Assembly (NCBI GenBank): GCA_017400415.1
Contig: JAFPTE010000149.1
Span: forward strand, 1-12,334
From: Oscillospiraceae bacterium
GTDB taxonomy: Bacteria; Bacillota; Clostridia; Oscillospirales; Oscillospiraceae
DNA: 12,334 nucleotides
Direction: 5' to 3'
Each line of letters opens with the position of its first letter. Position 1 is the stretch's first letter. The translations under genes were made by a program, and so were the position numbers. Shown here piece after piece: positions 4,961 through 11,602 of the stretch. Below the pieces are notes generated by a model. It had not been told where the DNA came from, did not search any database, and saw only the letters and a program-made list of their open reading frames with translations.

Positions 4961-6793
4961 ATGACCGACAGGAACGACGATTTTCTTGAGGAGCTTCTGC
5001 GCCAGAGCCGGGAGAGCGCCCGGCAGGCAGAGGAGAGCGGCAGTTCCTTTGAGGATCTTATTAGGGCGGAGCTGGGCGTCAGTGCGCCCCAGCCCGAGCC
5101 CCAGCCTGAGCCCGAGCCCCAGCCTGAGCCTGAGCCCCAGCCGGAGTCCCAGCCCACGGCGGAGGAGCTTATAAGCGAGCTCCTTCCGGACGAGCCGGAG
5201 CCCCAGCCCGAGCCCAAACCCCAGCCCGAGCCTCAGCCCGAGCCGCAGCCCGAGCCCCAGCCGGAACCCAAAACTGAGCCCCAGCCGGAACCCAAACCCG
5301 AGCCACAGCCGGAGCCACAGCCGGAGCTGGATCTTTCCGGCCTGGGCGTGCTGGTGGAGGTGGTGGACTCCCAGGGCAAGGCTGTGGGAAAGCCCCGGGA
5401 GCAGGAGCCGGAGAAGCCCCGGCGGCAGGACACCTTCAATAATCCGAAGCGGCCTGTGCCGGAGGCGCCGGAGCCCGATGAGGATGAGCACTTTGACCCC
5501 ATCCGGGCGGTCTTTGCAAAGCGTGACAGGCGTCCCGCCCCCAAAAAGCAGCCCAAGCCCTATAAGGAAAACCCCGTCACCGCCTTCCTGAACAAGCGGA
5601 AGGAGGGCCGTGAGTTTGAGGTGGATGTGGACTACAACGACCGCTACCAGGACGTGGACGAGCCTCTCATCCGCCGGGGCACCGTAAAGCGCACCGGCAT
5701 AGTCAGCGGGGTGCTCTACGCAGTCTTTGTCATAGCCCTTTCCGTACTGCTGGCGGCCCTGGGCTGGATTTGGGCCATGGACGTTCTGGGCATCGGCGAC
5801 GGGGACGAGAAGATCACCGTCACGGTGCCGAAGGAGATATTCAAAACCGAACAGCGCACGGTTACGGATAAGGAAGGCAACAAGACGGAGAAGACCGTCA
5901 ACATAGCCGATGTGGACTATATCTCCGATATGCTCCTGGAAAACGGCCTTATTAAGTACAGGTGGCTTTTCAAGCTCTACTGCGCCTTCTCCAACGCCAA
6001 GGAGAAGGTCCAGGCCGGCACCTATGTGCTGAACACGGACTTTGACTACCGTGCCCTGGTCTACGGCATGAATCCCTCCGTAGGCGAGCGGGTCACCGTG
6101 GACGTGACCATACCGGAGGGCCACAATATCTTCCAGGTGGTCCGGGACCTGGTGTCCAACGGCGTCTGCGAGGAGGAGGAGCTCTGGGAGGCTCTGACAA
6201 ATCACGACTTCGAGTACAGCTTCCTGGATAAGGCCACCCTGGGCGACAGGCTCCGGCTGGAGGGCTACCTCTTCCCGGATACCTACACCTTCTATATCAG
6301 CGACAACCCCACCAGAGTCATTACGAAGCTTCTCAACAACTTCCAGAAGAAGTGGACCGCCGAGATGGAGGAGAAGGCCCTGAACCTGGGCTACAGCCAG
6401 CGGGATATTATCATCATCGCCTCCCTCATCGAGGAGGAGGCGGGAGCCGACTCCGAGCGGGCCACCATCGCCTCCGTCATCTATAACCGCCTGGAGCGGC
6501 CCGCCCAGGGCACCAACGGTCTTTTGCAGATAAACGCCTCCACCAATTACGGCGCCCTTGTGCTGGGGACAGAGCCCTCCAAGACCCTGGACAGCCCCTA
6601 CAACACCTATCTGTATAAGGGCTTGCCGGCGGGACCCATCACGAATCCGGGCCTTGCCTCCATCCAGGCGGCCCTGAATCCGGAGAAGACCAGCTACTAT
6701 TATTACGCTCTCCACAAGGATAAGACCCACCGCTTCTTCAAGACCTATGAGGAGCACAACAAGTTCACCGCCTCCGATGAGTACGGCGGCTGA
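4961..6793 (+). CDS. mltG: MltG-family endolytic transglycosylase with long repeat-rich cytoplasmic head
   Basis: Membrane-anchored lytic transglycosylase (YceG-like) that cuts nascent glycan strands and so limits their length. The start at 4961 follows GGAGGT (4949-4954) by six bases and gives 610 residues; the frame extends to 4895 without good initiation signals. Order: an acidic cytoplasmic region (1-245) holding a Pro-Glu-Pro-Gln repeat (43-122) and a basic stretch; one membrane helix (about 250-272); then the extracytoplasmic YceG domain to the end. Seen in it: RLEGYLFPDTYTF, IIIASLIEEEAGADSERATIASV (as IIIASLIEEEAG with ADSERATIASVIYNRL following), LPAGPITNPGLASIQAAL and the terminal HRFFKTYEEHNKF. 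E491, first of the EEE run, matches the catalytic Glu218 of E. coli MltG. The usual LQxDPT region reads LQINAST, with N525 where Asp is common. The head is much longer than in E. coli MltG, whose cytoplasmic part is tiny. Confidence 0.95.
   Translation: MTDRNDDFLEELLRQSRESARQAEESGSSFEDLIRAELGVSAPQPEPQPEPEPQPEPEPQPESQPTAEELISELLPDEPEPQPEPKPQPEPQPEPQPEPQPEPKTEPQPEPKPEPQPEPQPELDLSGLGVLVEVVDSQGKAVGKPREQEPEKPRRQDTFNNPKRPVPEAPEPDEDEHFDPIRAVFAKRDRRPAPKKQPKPYKENPVTAFLNKRKEGREFEVDVDYNDRYQDVDEPLIRRGTVKRTGIVSGVLYAVFVIALSVLLAALGWIWAMDVLGIGDGDEKITVTVPKEIFKTEQRTVTDKEGNKTEKTVNIADVDYISDMLLENGLIKYRWLFKLYCAFSNAKEKVQAGTYVLNTDFDYRALVYGMNPSVGERVTVDVTIPEGHNIFQVVRDLVSNGVCEEEELWEALTNHDFEYSFLDKATLGDRLRLEGYLFPDTYTFYISDNPTRVITKLLNNFQKKWTAEMEEKALNLGYSQRDIIIIASLIEEEAGADSERATIASVIYNRLERPAQGTNGLLQINASTNYGALVLGTEPSKTLDSPYNTYLYKGLPAGPITNPGLASIQAALNPEKTSYYYYALHKDKTHRFFKTYEEHNKFTASDEYGG
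5087..5326 (+). repeat. Pro-Glu-Pro-Gln coding repeat within mltG
   Basis: About 240 bases of degenerate 6- and 12-base units (cag-ccn-gag-ccn) encode alternating Pro with Glu, Gln or Lys at residues 43-122 of MltG. The run is interrupted once by TAEELISELLPDE (66-78), which may be a short helix. Such PQPE arrays form extended, rigid acidic spacers. The near-identical units could change in number by slippage. Confidence 0.9.
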
Positions 6794-6821
6794 ACTTTTT
6801 AAGGAAAAACAAAAAAAGTTC
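6792..6821 (+). terminator. Weak AT-rich hairpin after mltG
   Basis: GAACTTTTT (6792-6800) pairs perfectly with AAAAAGTTC (6813-6821) across a 12-base A-rich loop, starting at the mltG stop codon. It is followed by TTGCAATTT, not a clean T tract, and abuts the rpmE -35 box. It may be a weak terminator or an upstream element; I am not certain it acts at all. Confidence 0.35.
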
Positions 6822-6850
6822 TTGCAATTTGCGGAGGGCTATGTTAAAAT
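6822..6850 (+). promoter_or_regulatory. Vegetative promoter of rpmE
   Basis: TTGCAA (6822-6827), exactly 17 bases, then TAAAAT (6845-6850) with an extended -10 TGT (6842-6844). It predicts a start near 6857 and a leader of about 34 nt. AGAGGTGA (6878-6885) is the ribosome binding site before the ATG at 6891. Confidence 0.87.
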
Positions 6851-6860
6851 ACACTCCGCA
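6830..6860. promoter_or_regulatory. Perfect 7-bp inverted repeat flanking the rpmE -10 box
   Basis: TGCGGAG (6830-6836) and CTCCGCA (6854-6860) face each other across 17 bases, with the -10 box between them and the right arm at the predicted start site. The arm-to-arm spacing of 24 bases could suit a dimeric repressor bound on one face of the helix. Operator function is inference; it could also be a weak RNA hairpin or chance. Confidence 0.4.
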
Positions 6861-6890
6861 CAATTAAGAAACGAGAAAGAGGTGAGCTGA

Positions 6891-7091
6891 ATGAAGGAAG
6901 GGATTCACCCCAACTATCAGCAGACGACTATCAAATGCGCCTGCGGAGAGGTTATAGAGACGGGCAGCACCAAGAAGGATATCAAGGTCGAGATCTGCTC
7001 TAAGTGTCACCCCTTTTATACCGGAAAGCAGAAGCTGGTCGATACCAGCGGCCGTGTCGATAAGTTCAACAAGAAATTCGGCCTCGGTTGA
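6891..7091 (+). CDS. rpmE: 50S ribosomal protein L31, zinc-binding (C+) type
   Basis: Large-subunit ribosomal protein of 66 residues, of normal length. It opens MKEGIHPNYQQTTIKCACG, as in the classical family. C16, C18, C36 and C39 (CxC and CSKC) are the four zinc ligands, so this is the zinc-containing form and not the Cys-free paralogue induced by zinc starvation. HPFYTGKQKLVDTSGRVDKF is the conserved C-terminal half. It is monocistronic, with its own promoter and the bidirectional terminator downstream. In several Firmicutes rpmE is next to rho or transcription/translation genes; here it sits between mltG and an SLH gene. Confidence 0.98.
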   Translation: MKEGIHPNYQQTTIKCACGEVIETGSTKKDIKVEICSKCHPFYTGKQKLVDTSGRVDKFNKKFGLG

Positions 7092-7122
7092 TTGCTTTTG
7101 GGCTATAACCAAAAAGAGAAAC

Positions 7123-7154
7123 AGCGCCTGTCAGCTGACAGGCGCTTTTCTTTT
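7123..7154. terminator. Bidirectional terminator shared by rpmE and the second SLH gene
   Basis: A perfect 24-base palindrome (7123-7146; AGCGCCTGTCAG and its complement) is followed by TTTCTTTT on the plus strand. On the minus strand it is followed by GTTTCTCTTTTT, so it can stop transcription from both convergent genes. It lies 31 bases past the rpmE stop and 10 bases past the SLH stop. Confidence 0.92.
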
Positions 7155-7156
7155 GC

Positions 7157-8122
7157 TTATTTTGCCCAGCTCAGAAGGGATCGCTTTGCGCTCCGGGCGG
7201 CTATGAGCTCGGCGGCCTTCATGAGCATCTCCGCCGCCTCTGCTCTCGTTATCTGGCCCTCATAGCCAAGGCCCGTGTTCATAACACGGACGGAGGACAG
7301 GTTTGCCGCCGCCTGGCTTGCCCAGACCGGCCAGGCCTCCTCCTCCGTGCCCGTCACGTCCGTTACGCCGATGGCGTTATTGAGCATGACCGCCGCCTCC
7401 GCCCGGTTAATGGGCCGGTTGGGGGAGAAGACCAGGGTGCCGCTGTCGGTCCGGGCGCCGGAGATGACCTTGCCCATGACTGCGGCGGCCACCCAGGGCT
7501 TCTGCCAGGCGGGGATGTCGCTGTCGTCGGCAAAGCCCGTGCGGGTGATGCCGCCGGCGGCCTTGCTGCCGGTTATGACCATGCACATGGAGAGGAACTC
7601 GCCCCTCGTCACGGTCTCGTCCGGCCGGAAGAGCCAGCTGCCGCCTACCTGCTCCCCGGTGAACACGCCCGCCTCCGCCAGGTATGCGGCGGCGTAGGCG
7701 CAGCTGCGGCCCTCCAGGTCGGAGTAGGAGACCTGGGTCTGGCGCTTTTTGATTGTGATGGTTACCGTGGCCTCCTTCGATACGTTGCCCACCTCATCGG
7801 CGGCTGCGTACTTGAAGGTGTCCCTGCCGGTCTTGCCGTCCCTGGGGGTGTAGGTGAAGGTGCCGCCCTCCACGGTGACGGTGCCCTTCCGGGGCTCCTT
7901 GGTGATGCTGAAGGTGACCGGGTCCCCCTCCGGGTCCAGGGCCGTCAGGTCCCCAGTGCGGGGCACGCCGGCGTAGGTCTCGAAGCTCAGGTCCTCCGCC
8001 ACGGGAGGGGAGTTCAGCTTTATAACGCTGGTGGAAAGATAGCCCGATGCCGCCGCCGGCAGGGGCAGGACTGCGGCCAGGGCAAGGGCCCATGCCAGCA
8101 GCCGGATTGCGTTTCGTTTCAT
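7157..8122 (-). CDS. Secreted protein with Ig/cadherin-like domain and three SLH domains
   Basis: Predicted cell-surface protein of 321 residues. Signal peptide at 1-25 (MKRNAIRLLAWALALAAVLP, cleavage after AAA near 25). Residues about 38-124 form a tandem-95/cadherin-like beta domain: NSPPVAEDLSFETYAG, LTALDPEGDPVTFSI, GTVTVEGGTFTYTPRDGKTG, DTFKYAAADEVGN and a closing VTITI strand. Three SLH repeats follow, with cores TVTRGEF (170-176), PINRAEAAVML (237-247) and ITRAEAAEML (291-300); all three keep the polymer-binding TRxE-type motif, unlike the other SLH protein in this window. GGAGG (complement of 8133-8137) lies ten bases before the ATG. It is monocistronic, convergent with rpmE. With a single small Ig-like domain and no enzyme domain, it is more likely structural or adhesive; that is inference. 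Confidence 0.93.
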   Translation of the reverse strand: MKRNAIRLLAWALALAAVLPLPAAASGYLSTSVIKLNSPPVAEDLSFETYAGVPRTGDLTALDPEGDPVTFSITKEPRKGTVTVEGGTFTYTPRDGKTGRDTFKYAAADEVGNVSKEATVTITIKKRQTQVSYSDLEGRSCAYAAAYLAEAGVFTGEQVGGSWLFRPDETVTRGEFLSMCMVITGSKAAGGITRTGFADDSDIPAWQKPWVAAAVMGKVISGARTDSGTLVFSPNRPINRAEAAVMLNNAIGVTDVTGTEEEAWPVWASQAAANLSSVRVMNTGLGYEGQITRAEAAEMLMKAAELIAARSAKRSLLSWAK

Positions 8123-8259
8123 AAGGGAATGACCTCCATTGCTTTATTTGTCGGCGCTGATATTTTTTGCGCCCTTTCCCGTTTTATTCCCGCATCCGGC
8201 GGAATAGATTATTAAAAAAACCGGGGGGCGAGGCTGTGAAAAAACGTGAGGACAGGCAT

Positions 8260-8514
8260 ATGCGCCGGGAGCGGCTCCGGCTGGCGGCGGGGATTATGCT
8301 GGTGCTGGCCGCTGCGGCGGTGCGTTTTTTGCAGGTTCCGGAGGCGGAGACCCTCCGGCAGCAGGTGGCGGAGGTCATCTCCGAAAGCGTCGGCTATCGG
8401 GAGGCCGTGGAGACCATGGGAAACATACTGAGCGGGGAGGACACGCCCATGGAGGTCATAGGCCGGGCCCTGCGCCTGGCCTTCACCCCCCGGGAGAGCC
8501 TTTATGACAGTTGA
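8260..8514 (+). CDS. Short single-pass membrane protein, SpoIVFA-like N-terminal part
   Basis: Product of 84 residues if started at ATG 8260 (GAGGA seven bases upstream); GTG 8236 in the same frame, adding VKKREDRH, is a possible alternative. A basic N-terminus (MRRERLRL) precedes one membrane helix (about residues 9-25), followed by a short outer segment VAEVISESVGYREAVETMGNILSGED. The end overlaps the M50 protease gene by 11 bases, so the two are coupled. In sporulating Firmicutes the gene before the SpoIVFB protease is SpoIVFA, which inhibits and anchors the protease and carries a C-terminal LytM/M23-like domain. This protein resembles only the N-terminal membrane part of such a protein, and no LytM domain follows. 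The assignment rests on position and topology and is tentative; otherwise it is a membrane protein of unknown function. Confidence 0.75.
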   Translation: MRRERLRLAAGIMLVLAAAAVRFLQVPEAETLRQQVAEVISESVGYREAVETMGNILSGEDTPMEVIGRALRLAFTPRESLYDS

Positions 8515-9073
8515 GACCGCACCGGGGTTTTTCCTTACGGCGGCGGCCCTCATCCTGCTTCTGGAGCCCGGGGAGCTGGGGGCGCTGGCCTGCGCGGCGG
8601 CGGTCCACGAGCTGGGGCACCTTATGGCCATACTGGCCGCCGGCTGCACGCCTGCAAGGCTCCGCCTGGGCCTGGGGGGCTTCTCCATTGACTACCTGGG
8701 GGGAGGCTACCTGGCGGATATGCTCATAGCACTGGCGGGGCCCGCCGCCGGGGTGCTGGGCGCACTGTGCGCAGGGCCCGGCGGGGCGGCGCTTTTTGCG
8801 GGGATTTCCCTGGCCCTCAGCGCCTTCAACCTGCTGCCGGTCCGTGAGCTGGACGGGGGACAGGCCCTCCGGGCCCTCTTGTGCCTTATGCTGGGGCCGG
8901 ACCGGGGGGAGCTGTGGGCCCGGTCGGTGAGCCTGGGGGTCCTGGGCCTTGTTACGGCGGCTGCCCTCATGCACCCGCTGCTTCTGCCGGTGCTGCTGCC
9001 TCTTTGGGTCGGGGAAATAACAGAATGCTTGCAAACGGGCGGGATTTGTTGTAGAATAAATAAAAAAGGCTGA
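8504..9073 (+). CDS. M50 family site-2 protease, SpoIVFB-like
   Basis: Polytopic membrane metalloprotease of 189 residues. The zinc motif HELGH is at 35-39 with catalytic E36, inside the first hydrophobic segments, and the third zinc ligand is D117 in NLLPVRELDGGQ (109-120), the standard arrangement of the family. Hydrophobic segments at about 10-45, 70-90, 97-112 and 137-170 give a compact core with no PDZ or CBS domain visible. In Bacillus SpoIVFB cuts pro-sigma-K in the mother cell at a late stage of sporulation; that role is inferred here from the small size, the N-terminal HELGH and the coupled upstream membrane gene. Its start is 11 bases inside that gene, with GGGAGAG upstream. The last part of the gene contains the promoter of the next operon. 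Confidence 0.88.
   Translation: MTVETAPGFFLTAAALILLLEPGELGALACAAAVHELGHLMAILAAGCTPARLRLGLGGFSIDYLGGGYLADMLIALAGPAAGVLGALCAGPGGAALFAGISLALSAFNLLPVRELDGGQALRALLCLMLGPDRGELWARSVSLGVLGLVTAAALMHPLLLPVLLPLWVGEITECLQTGGICCRINKKG
9029..9057 (+). promoter_or_regulatory. Promoter of the radical SAM-DUF2344-pfkA operon, inside the M50 gene
   Basis: TTGCAA (9029-9034), a 17-base spacer and TAGAAT (9052-9057) lie within the last 45 bases of the protease gene. The predicted start near 9064 leaves a leader of about 30 nt. The match is close to the vegetative consensus, so the downstream genes are probably expressed independently of the protease pair. Confidence 0.75.
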
Positions 9074-9075
9074 GG

Positions 9076-9087
9076 CCGAGAAATCGG
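9076..9087 (+). promoter_or_regulatory. Small GNRA-loop hairpin overlapping the ribosome binding site
   Basis: CCGA, a GAAA loop and TCGG form a four-pair hairpin in the short leader of the radical SAM gene. Its right arm covers the first two bases of GGAG (9086-9089), the only good ribosome binding site before the ATG at 9095. It could damp initiation, but the stem is short. Confidence 0.3.
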
Positions 9088-9094
9088 AGCAACT

Positions 9095-10939
9095 ATGGAT
9101 CCCAGACTGGAACGGATACTTCCCAGGGTACAGAAGCCCTCCCGCTACACCGGCGGCGAGTACAACGAAACAATCAAGGATAAGAGCAGGGTGGACCTGC
9201 GCTTTGCCTTCTGCTTTCCCGATACCTACGAAATCGGCATGTCCAACCTGGGCATGCGCATACTTTACGGCTGCCTCAATGAGATGGAGGGGGTCTGGTG
9301 CGAGCGGGTCTTTGCCCCCTGGGGCGACATGGAGGACGAGATGCGCAGGGCAAATATCCCCCTGTACGCCCTGGAGTCCGGGGACCCGGTAGGGGAGTTT
9401 GACGTGATCGCCTTCTCCCTGGGCTACGAGATGGCCTACACGGAGGTTTTGAACATGCTGGACTTGGCGGGGCTGCCGGTCCGCTCCTCGGAAAGGCCGG
9501 ACCTGACCCCGCTGGTGGTGGCCGGCGGCACCTCCTGCATAAACGCCGAGCCCCTGGCGGACTTTGTCGACCTCTTCCTCATAGGCGAGGGGGAGGAGCT
9601 GGACCCGGAGGTGTGCCTGCTGCTCCGCAGGGCCCGGGATGAGGGCTGGAGCAAGGGGGAATTTCTCCGTAAGGCCGCCCGGATTCCCGGCGTTTACGTT
9701 CCGGGTCTCTATGATATTGCCTATAATCCCGACGGCACCGTGGCTGCCATAAGCCCCCGGGACGGGGCCCCGAAAAAAGTCACGAAGCGCATAATCCAGA
9801 ACCTGGACGGGGCCTATTTCCCCACGAAAACCATCATTCCCTCTACGGAGATTATCCACGACCGGGTGGTGCTGGAGCTCTTCCGGGGCTGCATCCGGGG
9901 CTGCCGGTTCTGCCAGGCGGGCTACGCCTACCGGCCCGTGCGGCGCAGAAGCCCCCAAAAGTGCCTGGAGCTTGCCAAGGAGGCCCTGACGGACTCCGGC
10001 TATGAGGAGATAACTCTCTCCAGCCTGTCCTCCAGCGACTATAAGGGCCTCGGTGAGCTGTGCGACGGGCTTCTGGACTTCTGCGAGCCCAGAATGATAA
10101 GCCTGTCGCTCCCCAGCCTCCGGGCGGACAATTTCTCCATGTCCCTTATGGACCGGGTGCAGAAGGTCCGGAAAACGGGCCTGACCTTTGCTCCGGAGGC
10201 CGGCAGCCAGCGGCTTCGTGACGTTATAAACAAAAACGTTACGGAGGAGGACCTGATGCGCACCTGCTCCGTGGCCTTCTCCGGGGGCTGGAGCACCATA
10301 AAGCTCTATTTCATGCTGGGCCTGCCCACGGAGACCGATGAGGACGTTCTGGCCATTGCGGACCTGGCCCACCGGGTCCAGGAGTGCTGGTACAGGAACA
10401 CCAATAACCGTGCCCGGGGAGTGCGCATAACCGTCAGCACCGCCCTCTTCGTGCCCAAGCCCCACACGCCCTTCCAGTGGGAGCCCCAGATTTCCAGCGC
10501 CGAGTACGAGCGGAGGGTTTACCTTCTGAAGGACAGGCTGAAGGAGAACAAATCCCGCTCCGTCACCTATAACTACCACAATACGGACATCAGCCTTGTG
10601 GAGGCCGTGCTGAGCCGGGGAGACCGGCGCCTGGGCCCGGTCATCGAGGAGGTCTGGCGCCAGGGGGGCAGGCTGGAGGCCTGGAGCGAGTATTTCTCCC
10701 TGGAGCGCTGGGAAAAGGCCCTGGAGAAGTTCGGCCTCTCGGCGGACTTCTACGCCTTCCGCAAAAGGGGAGAGGATGAGGTCTTCCCCTGGGACATGAT
10801 AGACCTGGGCGTGGAGAAAGATTATCTTGCCTCGGAGCGGAAAGAGGCGTATAATGAGCGCATAACGCCGGACTGCCGCAAGATGTGCACGGGCTGCGGT
10901 GCCAGCTGCTTACTGGAGGCGGGGTTCTGCGATGAGTAG
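9095..10939 (+). CDS. TIGR03960-family B12-binding-like radical SAM protein
   Basis: Cytosolic iron-sulfur protein of 614 residues; its reaction has not been established as far as I know. The N-terminal region (about 30-200) resembles the B12-binding-like fold of this family (FPDTYEIGMSNLGMRILYG, VVAGGTSCINAEPLADFVD as two nearby pieces, FLIGEGEE). The radical SAM core starts with C266, C270 and C273 in GCIRGCRFCQAGYAYRPVRR (CxxxCxxC), which binds the SAM-coordinating 4Fe-4S cluster. Later motifs include TLSSLSSSDY, SLPSLRADNFS, FAPEAGSQRLRDVINKNVTE and YFMLGLPTETDED. The C-terminus carries a second Cys group (C594, C598, C601, C605, C612), possibly another metal site. The start at 9095 has GGAG five bases upstream. 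The stop overlaps the DUF2344 gene by eight bases; in many bacteria the two are adjacent or fused, implying joint function, often suggested to involve RNA or translation. Confidence 0.93.
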   Translation: MDPRLERILPRVQKPSRYTGGEYNETIKDKSRVDLRFAFCFPDTYEIGMSNLGMRILYGCLNEMEGVWCERVFAPWGDMEDEMRRANIPLYALESGDPVGEFDVIAFSLGYEMAYTEVLNMLDLAGLPVRSSERPDLTPLVVAGGTSCINAEPLADFVDLFLIGEGEELDPEVCLLLRRARDEGWSKGEFLRKAARIPGVYVPGLYDIAYNPDGTVAAISPRDGAPKKVTKRIIQNLDGAYFPTKTIIPSTEIIHDRVVLELFRGCIRGCRFCQAGYAYRPVRRRSPQKCLELAKEALTDSGYEEITLSSLSSSDYKGLGELCDGLLDFCEPRMISLSLPSLRADNFSMSLMDRVQKVRKTGLTFAPEAGSQRLRDVINKNVTEEDLMRTCSVAFSGGWSTIKLYFMLGLPTETDEDVLAIADLAHRVQECWYRNTNNRARGVRITVSTALFVPKPHTPFQWEPQISSAEYERRVYLLKDRLKENKSRSVTYNYHNTDISLVEAVLSRGDRRLGPVIEEVWRQGGRLEAWSEYFSLERWEKALEKFGLSADFYAFRKRGEDEVFPWDMIDLGVEKDYLASERKEAYNERITPDCRKMCTGCGASCLLEAGFCDE

Positions 10940-11588
10940 GATACTTTTCAAAAAAGAGGGGAGAGCAAAATACATCTCCCACCTGGACCTAATGCGCACC
11001 ATGCAGCGGATTTTCATCCGGGCCGGCGTGCGCATAAAGCACACGGAGGGCTTCAACCCCCACCCCTATATGGCCTTCGCCCTGCCCCTGCCCGTGGGCA
11101 CGGAGAGCGACTGCGAGCTTATGGACTTTGAGCTTGTGGGGGGCGCCGGGCTGGAGGAGCTGCCGGAAAGGCTCACCCGCTTCGCACCGGAGGGCATAAC
11201 GGTCCTGGCAGCCTATGAGGAGGAGCGGAAGTTCAAGCACCTGGCCTTTCTCCGGGTGCAGATGGTGCTGGAATATGACGGCGGAGTGCCGGAGGGCGCC
11301 CCGGAGGAGCTCCGGGAGCTATACAGCCGCAGCGAGATAATTGTTGAGAAAACCTCCAAGGGCAAGACCAGGCAGGAGGACATAGCGCCCCTTATAAAAT
11401 CAGCGGAATTTGACCCCCGGGGGGAGAGGGAGATAGTCTGCACGGCAGTGCTGGCGGCCCAGAATCCGGGCCTTTCCCCGGCGCTGATGCTCTCAGCCAT
11501 CGAGGCCTGCGCCCCGCACCTGGCCCCGGACTTTGTGCATGTCCGGCGGCTGGAGGTCTATGACAGCGAAATGAAAACATTCAGATAA
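10932..11588 (+). CDS. TIGR03936/DUF2344 radical SAM-linked protein
   Basis: Cytosolic protein of 218 residues that accompanies the TIGR03960 radical SAM enzyme; its biochemical role is unknown to me. The start at 10932 is chosen because it begins the family N-terminus MSRILFKKEGRAKYISHLDL; the frame extends to 10899 only inside the preceding gene. Diagnostic motifs are KYISHLDLMRTMQRIFIRAG (13-32) and GFNPHPYMAFALPLPVGTES (40-59). The eight-base overlap with the radical SAM gene implies coupled translation. It is 14 bases upstream of pfkA. In many clostridia this pair is followed by ribonuclease G and rplU-rpmA, so the downstream neighbour here is different. Confidence 0.92.
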   Translation: MSRILFKKEGRAKYISHLDLMRTMQRIFIRAGVRIKHTEGFNPHPYMAFALPLPVGTESDCELMDFELVGGAGLEELPERLTRFAPEGITVLAAYEEERKFKHLAFLRVQMVLEYDGGVPEGAPEELRELYSRSEIIVEKTSKGKTRQEDIAPLIKSAEFDPRGEREIVCTAVLAAQNPGLSPALMLSAIEACAPHLAPDFVHVRRLEVYDSEMKTFR

Positions 11589-11602
11589 AGGGAGGCACAA
11601 AA

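Noticed and set aside
5087..5326. Tandem repeat considered as a CRISPR or non-coding repeat array
   Set aside because: It has no spacers, stays in the mltG reading frame, and the units follow Pro-Glu/Gln codons, so it is a protein-coding repeat.
4943..6757. 604-codon minus-strand frame opposite mltG
   Set aside because: It mirrors mltG, including the repeat (read as Gly/Leu/Arg repeats), and resembles no family I know. It is a shadow of the real gene.
8167..8235. Upstream TTG start for the SpoIVFA-like gene
   Set aside because: No ribosome binding site precedes it and the extra residues look like translated intergenic sequence. Starts at 8260 or 8236 are better.
8483..10579. 698-codon open frame on the minus strand opposite the radical SAM and M50 genes
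   Set aside because: It lies antisense to two well-recognised genes on the plus strand. Long antisense frames are expected in GC-rich coding DNA. Its translation is low in recognisable motifs and has no ribosome binding site support.
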